DNA of 8,772 bases from Sphingobacterium sp. (lineage in GTDB: Bacteria; Bacteroidota; Bacteroidia; SpSt-205), in assembly GCA_028276345.1 (NCBI GenBank), contig JAPYWM010000043.1, positions 1 through 8,772 on the forward strand. The letters are read 5' to 3'. The translations under genes and the position numbers were made by a program. The notes below the pieces were generated by a model. The model searched no databases. It saw nothing but the letters and a program-made list of their open reading frames with translations, and had not been told where the DNA came from. Shown piece by piece: positions 1 to 5,482 of this stretch (its first letter is position 1; each line of letters opens with the position of its first letter).

Positions 1-1886
1 CCGCCCGCAGTATCAAACTCGGCGCCGGACTTTACTTTCGTCCTACGCCTACCACCCGCCTCGAATACACCGCTAACTTCGGCACCGGCACCACCGTCTA
101 CCAGGGCGACAACCGCTATAGCATCCGCGATATCATCTTCTTCCAGCACAAACTGGAATGGAAAGGCCCTAACTACTACATCCGCGCCTACCACACCACC
201 GAAGACGCGGGGAAATCCTATGATATCGTCTTTACGGCCCTGCTCTTGCAGAATAGCACTAAACCCAGCGTCCGTTGGAGCTTGGATTACAAGTACGCTT
301 ATGACCTTTATTCCCGGTCTTTGCGGGATAGTTTGCGTCGGATGGGAATTAGTCACATCAGCCCGCAGTTTGACAGCGTGTATGCCGTGCTTATTCAGCA
401 GTATTGGGATTCCTTGGTAATCTGGCACCAACTGGCCAGAGCGTATGCCGATAGTAGCCGGCGCTTCTGCGATACTTGTCGGAGCTTCCTCCTGCCTGGC
501 ACGCCGGAGTTCAACGCCGCTTTCCAGCGCATCACCTCTAATCCGTCCTTTCTGGGTGGGGGCAGCCGCTTCGTGGATAACTCCTCCCTTTACCACCTGC
601 AAGGCGCCTACGAGTGGAAACTCAGCAAACGTTTCACCCTCCACACCGGGGGCAATTACCGCCTGTATCGGCCCCGCAGCTACGGCACCATCTTTGCCGA
701 TACGCTCATTGACCCCAATGACCCCTCCAAAGGCTACCGCCGCATCCAGCTGTATGAATGGGGCCTCTTCGCCCACTTAGAGACCCGCTGGCTGGATAAT
801 AGACTCCACCTCAACCTCGCCGCCCGCGCCGATGCCCAACAAAACTTCGTCCGAGAGCGCCATATTTTAGACCGCCCCTCCCTCCAAAAAACCCTACGCG
901 CCTTGCGGTATAACTTCATCTACTCCCCCGCCATCATGATCACTTATGCGGTGCGGCCCTCGCACACGCTTCGGGCTACCTACACTTCGGCTCTGCGATA
1001 CCCTACCCTCCAAGACCAGTACCTCTACTACAATGTCGGCCGCGCTATCCTCAAAGGCAATCCCAACGGCATGGGCAACATCATCCCCCTGGAAAACCTC
1101 TACGACTTCTTAGCCACCAACAACCAGCGCTACTTAGAGCCCATCTTCGTGCCGGGCGTGCGGCCCGAACGCCTCCGCACCTGGGAAATCGGCTACAAAG
1201 GCATCTGGAAAAACCGACTCTTCATCGACGCCGGCTACTTTTTCAGCTGGTACTGGGACTTTTTGGGCTTCCGCCTCGTCTCAACCGTGCCCGACCTCGT
1301 GGGCGGTACCCCCATCCAAATCTACCGCCTCTCCGCCAACGCCTCCGAAATCGTCACCACCCAAGGCTTCGCCATCGGCCTATACTACTTCTTCGCGAAA
1401 AAATACACCTTCTCCGGCAGCTACACCTATGCCGTCCTGAATAAAGGCGGTGGATGGATGAATGATCTCGCACGCTTTGGCAATCGTCTCTGGGGTAGGA
1501 GTGTCTTTCGGGAAATCCCGCCGCATACCGACCCCATCATTCCCGCCTTCAACACGCCCCCCCACAAATACAACCTCGGCCTCTCTGCCTCCGACCTCGT
1601 GAGCCGCATCACCCTCGGCGAAAAGACCTGGGAGATTCGCTATTGGGGCTTTGCAGTAACCTGGCGGTGGGTACATGGATTCTGGTATGAGGGGTCGCCG
1701 CAGTTTACGGGGTATGTGCCGGGGTATGGCACGCTGGATGCCCAGCTCTCGCTGCGACCAGCCAAAACTCCCGAGATTACTTACAAAGTAGGGGGCACGA
1801 ACCTTTTGGGGCGGCGGTTTTTCCAGGCGTACGGAGCGCCCTTTATTGGGCGGCTGGTGTATGCGGGCGTGTGGATAGACTTGTAA
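1..1886 (+). CDS. TonB-dependent outer-membrane receptor, 5'-truncated by window edge
   Basis: The reading frame is open from base 3 to the TAA at 1884-1886, giving 627 residues without a start; an internal TTG at 246 is not a real start because the frame is coding upstream of it. The whole visible part reads as a C-terminal beta-barrel, with alternating aromatic/polar strands. Family-type motifs are GTPEF near residues 165-169, RPERLRTWEIGYKG near 387-400, ANASEIVTTQGF near 445-456, PPHKYNLGL, and a last strand ending in the aromatic-rich YAGVWIDL. Signal peptide, carboxypeptidase-like domain and plug would lie upstream of the window. Proteins of this family import siderophores, vitamins or oligomers across the outer membrane using TonB energy; the substrate cannot be read from the sequence. 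A CDTC cysteine pair (residues 156-159) is unusual for a barrel. Codon use alternates between C-ending and G/T-ending blocks. Family assignment is firm, substrate unknown. Confidence 0.9.
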   Translation, partial: ARSIKLGAGLYFRPTPTTRLEYTANFGTGTTVYQGDNRYSIRDIIFFQHKLEWKGPNYYIRAYHTTEDAGKSYDIVFTALLLQNSTKPSVRWSLDYKYAYDLYSRSLRDSLRRMGISHISPQFDSVYAVLIQQYWDSLVIWHQLARAYADSSRRFCDTCRSFLLPGTPEFNAAFQRITSNPSFLGGGSRFVDNSSLYHLQGAYEWKLSKRFTLHTGGNYRLYRPRSYGTIFADTLIDPNDPSKGYRRIQLYEWGLFAHLETRWLDNRLHLNLAARADAQQNFVRERHILDRPSLQKTLRALRYNFIYSPAIMITYAVRPSHTLRATYTSALRYPTLQDQYLYYNVGRAILKGNPNGMGNIIPLENLYDFLATNNQRYLEPIFVPGVRPERLRTWEIGYKGIWKNRLFIDAGYFFSWYWDFLGFRLVSTVPDLVGGTPIQIYRLSANASEIVTTQGFAIGLYYFFAKKYTFSGSYTYAVLNKGGGWMNDLARFGNRLWGRSVFREIPPHTDPIIPAFNTPPHKYNLGLSASDLVSRITLGEKTWEIRYWGFAVTWRWVHGFWYEGSPQFTGYVPGYGTLDAQLSLRPAKTPEITYKVGGTNLLGRRFFQAYGAPFIGRLVYAGVWIDL

Positions 1887-2025
1887 GAAGCTATCTCACT
1901 CAGCAGCTCAATGATATCCTGTGTCCGACTGCCCTAAGTAGGAGCGAAAGCACCTCGTCTATCTACGGCAGGGGGGAGACCTCAAAGGGGGGACATGCCT
2001 TGAGATGGCATCGCTCCGCAAAGAA

Positions 2026-2062
2026 GGCAGCCAGGGGCCGGAACCCCAGAGCCTGATTTTTT
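2026..2062 (+). terminator. Possible intrinsic terminator after the TonB receptor gene
   Basis: GGGG (2034-2037) can pair with CCCC (2044-2047) across a 6-nt loop. An outer GGC (2026-2028) can pair with GCC (2051-2053) across a small internal loop. A run of six T follows at 2057-2062. The stem is short and interrupted, so this is a weak candidate. If it works, transcription of the next gene must begin after it, which favours the start at 2098 for the phosphatase over the in-frame ATG at 2005. Confidence 0.35.
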
Positions 2063-2097
2063 GTTGCTATATTCTGTCATGGCTGATATGTATTGCT

Positions 2098-3717
2098 ATG
2101 CCTACTTTCTGGGAAGCCATCACCTTGCTAACCAGCAAACGTAATCGCGACCTTCAAGAAGTCGCTCAACTAATTAGCAATGTTTTTCCGGATCCTATAT
2201 TCGTCATAGACCTTGAGGCGAATAGGTTTGTCTGGGTGAGTCCGGGCGGCATTTCCTTGTTTGGATTAGATGTAGAGGAGTCCTTTTCGCTTCCTGCGTA
2301 CGAGTTTCTCAAAGCCAATTTGACGCCGTTTGACGCTCTGGCTATCCTTTGGTCAGAGCGGCGTGCGCAGGCCGAAGTGGCATTTGCGTATAACTCAGAA
2401 GGCAAGACCTACTTCTTACAGGGATATTGGATTCGGCTCAAGGAGGACCTCTTCGCTTTAGTCCTTAGAGATGTAACAGAACTCCACCATACCCAGGAGG
2501 AGCTGGCTAAGTATGCCGAAGAGCTTGCCCAGCAGGTACAGACGCTTACGCAGCTTAAGGAGGCCCTGCAGAGAGCTAATGAAACTTTACAGGCCCAGAG
2601 CGAGCAGCTTCGCCTCTTGGCAGCTGTCGCCGCACACACCGATAATGCGGTTATTATTACTGACGCAGAAGGCAAGGCCATTTGGGTCAACCGCGGCTTT
2701 GAAAAACTGACGGGTTACACGCTGGAGGAGGTAAAAGGCAAAATACCAGGTAAGCTCCTGCAAGGGCCCGACACGGATCCGAATACGATAGCTAGAATAC
2801 GAGAAAAACTCCGCAAGAAGGAACCCTTTGTTGAGGAAATTCTAAACTATACTCGGGATGGGCGTCCCTACTGGCTGCGGCTCTACATCACGCCCCTCAC
2901 CGATGAGCTCAATCGCGTAACCCACTTTATGGCTATTGAGCTGGATATCACCGAAGACAAAAAGCGCCTTCAGCAGCTTGAGACGCAGCTGCGGGATATT
3001 CAGGAGGCTCGCTCTTATGCAGAGCGCATATTTAGGCGCTTCCTTCCGCCCGTGGAGGGTCTGCGAGAAACATTTCGGGATGCGCAAGTATGGAATGCGC
3101 CCTTAGACGGCGTAGGAGGCGATTTTTACTTTTATGCGCCGCAGGAAGGGGGTGTATTTGTGGCGCTGGGCGATAGTACGGGGCATGGCGCCGCCGCTGC
3201 GCTCATTAGTGTGTATGCCCTCACTTCGCTATGGCGAGCCAGCCGCCAGCCTATAGGTAACCTATCCAGTTTATACCAAGAGCTTTTAGAGGGGGTTGTG
3301 CTCTCTATGGGCGAAGGAACCGAAGGATTTGAGCTGGCCCTCCTAAAGTATGACCGGGCCACGATGCGCCTGGAATACTTAGGCGCACGGCGTCCGCTCT
3401 GGATTTTCCGGCAGGGCCAGCTCCATCAAGTTCGCGGCAGCCGCTCCGATATCAGCTCGCACACCGCATCCATCCCCACACTCCAAGCTGTTTATCTCCA
3501 GCCGGGGGATCGGTTGTATCTATTTTCCGATGGGGTCATTGATCAGCTGAACCCCGAGGGCAAAAAGTTCTCTTCCAATCGGCTGGCCCGGTTCTTAGAA
3601 GTGAATCAGTACCTTGACCTAAGCGAGCAGGTGGCGCTTCTAAAAGAGGCGATAGCCCAATGGCGAGGCCCAGCTCCCCAAACAGACGACATACTCTTTT
3701 TAGCGTTGGAGGTATAG
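2098..3717 (+). CDS. PAS-PAS-SpoIIE serine phosphatase (RsbU-like sensor phosphatase)
   Basis: Predicted 539-residue cytoplasmic PP2C-type serine/threonine phosphatase. Such enzymes usually dephosphorylate an anti-anti-sigma (STAS) protein in partner-switching control of transcription. Visible order: PAS 1 (about 24-128, FPDPIFVID onward), coiled coil (about 130-178, Glu/Gln/Leu-rich), PAS 2 (about 181-288) with the LOV-like segment GKIPGKLLQGPDTDP, a helical linker, then SpoIIE (about 320-539). Metal-binding residues are all present: GGDFY (Asp342), GDSTGHG (Asp359), FSDG (Asp478) and TDD (Asp530, Asp531). The enzyme therefore looks active. PAS 2 has Pro217 where photoactive LOV domains have Cys. 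The same frame also has an ATG at 2005, which would add 31 residues including a hydrophobic run (SLIFCCYILSWLICIAM). I prefer 2098 because a terminator-like hairpin and T-rich DNA lie between the two, but a membrane-anchored form is possible. No kinase or STAS partner is in the window. The TAG stop is at 3715-3717. Confidence 0.93.
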   Translation: MPTFWEAITLLTSKRNRDLQEVAQLISNVFPDPIFVIDLEANRFVWVSPGGISLFGLDVEESFSLPAYEFLKANLTPFDALAILWSERRAQAEVAFAYNSEGKTYFLQGYWIRLKEDLFALVLRDVTELHHTQEELAKYAEELAQQVQTLTQLKEALQRANETLQAQSEQLRLLAAVAAHTDNAVIITDAEGKAIWVNRGFEKLTGYTLEEVKGKIPGKLLQGPDTDPNTIARIREKLRKKEPFVEEILNYTRDGRPYWLRLYITPLTDELNRVTHFMAIELDITEDKKRLQQLETQLRDIQEARSYAERIFRRFLPPVEGLRETFRDAQVWNAPLDGVGGDFYFYAPQEGGVFVALGDSTGHGAAAALISVYALTSLWRASRQPIGNLSSLYQELLEGVVLSMGEGTEGFELALLKYDRATMRLEYLGARRPLWIFRQGQLHQVRGSRSDISSHTASIPTLQAVYLQPGDRLYLFSDGVIDQLNPEGKKFSSNRLARFLEVNQYLDLSEQVALLKEAIAQWRGPAPQTDDILFLALEV

Positions 3718-3734
3718 GGTACAAGTGGGATTTC

Positions 3735-3785
3735 GGGGAGTTCCCAGAGTTGTAACTTCGGCTGTTTCCCCATCTTTATCTTTTC
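3735..3785 (+). terminator. Weak terminator-like hairpin after the SpoIIE gene
   Basis: GGGGA (3735-3739) can pair with TCCCC (3767-3771), and a T-rich tract (CATCTTTATCTTTTCTC, 3771-3787) follows. An alternative, mutually exclusive hairpin pairs TGGGA (3726-3730) with TCCCA (3742-3746). The stem is only 5 bp and the loop is 27 nt, so this is suggestive only. Its position, 18 bp after the stop codon in a convergent intergenic region, is where a terminator is expected. Confidence 0.25.
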
Positions 3786-3849
3786 TCAGCGGACGCGAAA
3801 GGGTACAGCGGATGAAACGCACATGCTCTACCGACGCGCTCCGCCCGAA

Positions 3850-3885
3850 GGAGAAGGCTATATCAGCGTGTCGTACGCCTTCTCC
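3850..3885. repeat. Perfect 9-bp inverted repeat spanning the nadB stop codon
   Basis: GGAGAAGGC (3850-3858) is the exact reverse complement of GCCTTCTCC (3877-3885), separated by 18 nt. One arm lies just past and touching the nadB stop codon, and the other encodes part of the last residues (REKAY). The place, between two converging genes, fits a bidirectional transcription stop, but neither flank has a T-tract, so a classical intrinsic terminator is not shown. It could instead stabilise the nadB mRNA 3' end. Confidence 0.5.
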
Positions 3886-5447
3886 CGCTTGTGGGGGTAG
3901 TCTAAAATGTAATGGAGCCCCCGACTTTCTTTCCGGATCAGCGCACTTTTCACCACGGCATAGGCTACGGCAATGAGATTGCGCAGCTCAAAAAGCTCCC
4001 GAGAAGGATAGGTATGCCGGTAAAACGCTTCCGTTTCGTCGTAGAGCAGCTCTAAGCGGCGCTTGGCCCGCTCTAAGCGAAAGACGGTTCGGACGATGCC
4101 CACGTACTGGGACATGAGGCCGCGCACTTCGGCGAGGTTGTGGCTAATCAGAACGCGCTCTTCGGGGTGTTTGGTGCCGCTGGGGTCCCAATCGGGCACG
4201 GCCTCCTCGTAGGTGCGGTGGCGGAGTAGGACAGAGGCGTCTTGGGCGGCTCGCTGAGCCATCACCAGTGCTTCCAGAAGGGAGTTAGAGGCCAGCCGAT
4301 TAGCGCCGTGAAGCCCCGTGTAACTCACTTCCCCCAGCGCGTACAAGTACTTGATAGAGGACCGCCCCCATTCATCGGTGTCTATGCCCCCCACCATGTA
4401 ATGGGCCGCTGGAGCCACCGGCAAAAGGTCCTGCTGCGGGTCTAACCCTATTCGCCTGCAATACTCGTAAATGGTCGGAAACCGCTCGGGGAGATTTTCC
4501 ACGGCGCGCGCATCTAAGTATACATAGGGTAGACCGGCGATTTTGGCTTCGGTGTCAATGGCGCGGGCCACATGGTCGCGAGGCGCCAAGTCCTCTTGGG
4601 GATGATACTTATGCATGAAAGGCTGATGGTGAAGAGGGTCTACCAGTTTGGCGCCGGCCCCTCGTAGGGCTTCTGTCAGGAGGAAGGCCGGCCGCTTTCC
4701 AGGCTCGTAAAGGGCCGTGGGGTGAAACTGATAAAACTCCATGTTGGCCAGTCTGGCCTTAGCTCGGAGGGCCATGCCGATGCCATCGCCTGTGGCCACG
4801 GGCGGGTTGGTGGTGACTTCGTAGACGTGGCCGGCACCGCCGGTAGCGAGGACTGTCACCTTTGATAGAATGGTGTGTATAGCCTGGGTTTGGAGGTCCA
4901 GGGCGTAGACGCCGTAACATGCGATGCCAGGGTAGCCGCGGTTGACGTAGATGCCTAAGTGGTGCTGGGTAATCAGGTCCAGGGCGTAGACGTGGTCCCA
5001 AACGCTAATGCGGGGGTGGCGGCGCACGGCCTCGAGTAGGACGCGGCTGATTTCGGCGCCAGTGGCATCCCGGCTGTGCAAAATACGCGGATGCGAATGC
5101 CCTCCTTCCCGTGCCAGGAGGAGCTGTCCGCTCTCATCCCGGTCAAACTGCGCCCCGTATGTCTCTATCAGGCTTTGAATCACCGCGGGTGCCTCCGCAA
5201 TGATCGTTCGCACCATGGCTTCTCGACAGAGCCCATCCCCTGCTGTAAGCGTATCCTGCACATGCGACTCAATGCTGTCTTCCGAAGAAAAAACCCCCGC
5301 AATCCCTCCCTGCGCATAAGTGGTGTTGCTTTCTTCGGGGCGGTCTTTGGTAATCAGGAGCACCTCGCCGTGGGCGGCTGCCTGGAGGGCGAAAAACAGC
5401 CCCGCTACCCCACTCCCTATCACCAAAAAATCTACCCGATGGCGCAT
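3858..5447 (-). CDS. nadB: L-aspartate oxidase (NadB)
   Basis: 529-residue FAD enzyme that oxidises L-aspartate to iminoaspartate, the first step of de novo NAD synthesis; NadA then makes quinolinate. Length fits the family (about 530-540). Seen motifs: dinucleotide-binding GSGVAGL (11-17), SNTTYAQGGIAGV (40-52), REGGHSHPRILHSRDATGAEI (about 113-133, split here by eye only), FYQFHPTAL (His242), PRDHVARAI (Arg290), AAHYMVGGI (His349), GLHGANRLASNSLLEAL (Arg384), and the C-terminal helical domain ending in ESRGLHYILDYP. His242, Arg290, His349 and Arg384 match the active-site residues known for E. coli NadB. I chose the ATG at 5447; an in-frame TTG at 5453 would add two residues. No Shine-Dalgarno sequence is visible. 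The gene is divergent from lysC across 35 bp and converges on the SpoIIE gene. nadA and nadC are not in the window. An exact 18-nt repeat lies inside the gene, encoding VYALDL twice. Confidence 0.97.
   Translation of the reverse strand: MRHRVDFLVIGSGVAGLFFALQAAAHGEVLLITKDRPEESNTTYAQGGIAGVFSSEDSIESHVQDTLTAGDGLCREAMVRTIIAEAPAVIQSLIETYGAQFDRDESGQLLLAREGGHSHPRILHSRDATGAEISRVLLEAVRRHPRISVWDHVYALDLITQHHLGIYVNRGYPGIACYGVYALDLQTQAIHTILSKVTVLATGGAGHVYEVTTNPPVATGDGIGMALRAKARLANMEFYQFHPTALYEPGKRPAFLLTEALRGAGAKLVDPLHHQPFMHKYHPQEDLAPRDHVARAIDTEAKIAGLPYVYLDARAVENLPERFPTIYEYCRRIGLDPQQDLLPVAPAAHYMVGGIDTDEWGRSSIKYLYALGEVSYTGLHGANRLASNSLLEALVMAQRAAQDASVLLRHRTYEEAVPDWDPSGTKHPEERVLISHNLAEVRGLMSQYVGIVRTVFRLERAKRRLELLYDETEAFYRHTYPSRELFELRNLIAVAYAVVKSALIRKESRGLHYILDYPHKREKAYDTLI
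4894..4992. repeat. Pair of exact 18-nt direct repeats inside nadB
   Basis: AGGTCCAGGGCGTAGACG occurs at 4894-4911 and again at 4975-4992, 81 bp apart and in the same reading frame of nadB. Each copy encodes VYALDL on the minus strand (residues about 153-158 and 180-185). All synonymous positions are identical between the copies, which protein similarity alone would not require. Confidence 0.6.
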
Positions 5448-5450
5448 GCA

Positions 5451-5458
5451 CAAAGAAA
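5451..5458 (-). promoter_or_regulatory. Weak -7-like element for nadB
   Basis: Read on the minus strand this is TTTCTTTG, one mismatch from the Bacteroidota -7 consensus TAnnTTTG. It ends 3 nt before the nadB ATG at 5447. No clear -33 TTG/TTTG element is seen at the usual distance. If it is used, the transcript would start at or very near the start codon. Confidence 0.25.
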
Positions 5459-5470
5459 CAAAAGCTCTCC

Positions 5471-5478
5471 TACCTTTG
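5471..5478 (+). promoter_or_regulatory. Bacteroidota-type -7 element for the lysC operon
   Basis: TACCTTTG matches the TAnnTTTG consensus known for the primary sigma factor of Bacteroidota and is followed by C, as is common. It ends 4 nt before the lysC ATG at 5483, so the expected transcription start falls on or next to the start codon and predicts a leaderless mRNA. A -33 TTG element at about 19-21 bp upstream is not evident, which lowers confidence. Confidence 0.5.
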
Positions 5479-5482
5479 CTGC

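Noticed and set aside
246..248. TTG as start of the receptor
   Set aside because: The same frame is open and receptor-like from base 3, so the gene is simply cut by the window edge.
1380..1676. 98-codon minus-strand frame inside the receptor gene
   Set aside because: Antisense shadow of conserved barrel sequence in a GC-rich gene.
1871..2056. 61-codon + strand frame after the TonB receptor
   Set aside because: It begins inside the receptor's last codons, is basic and Ser/Arg-rich, and covers the hairpin region; no homology is apparent.
2689..2880. True blue-light LOV photoreceptor
   Set aside because: The essential flavin-bonding cysteine is replaced by proline.
3789..3844. Functional tRNA gene on the minus strand
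   Set aside because: Too short, no paired T arm, weak anticodon stem and no complete D arm; kept only as a speculative remnant.
3725..3976. 83-codon + strand frame after the SpoIIE gene
   Set aside because: Nearly half overlaps the conserved C-terminus of nadB on the other strand; composition is low in typical protein signals and it crosses the inverted repeats.
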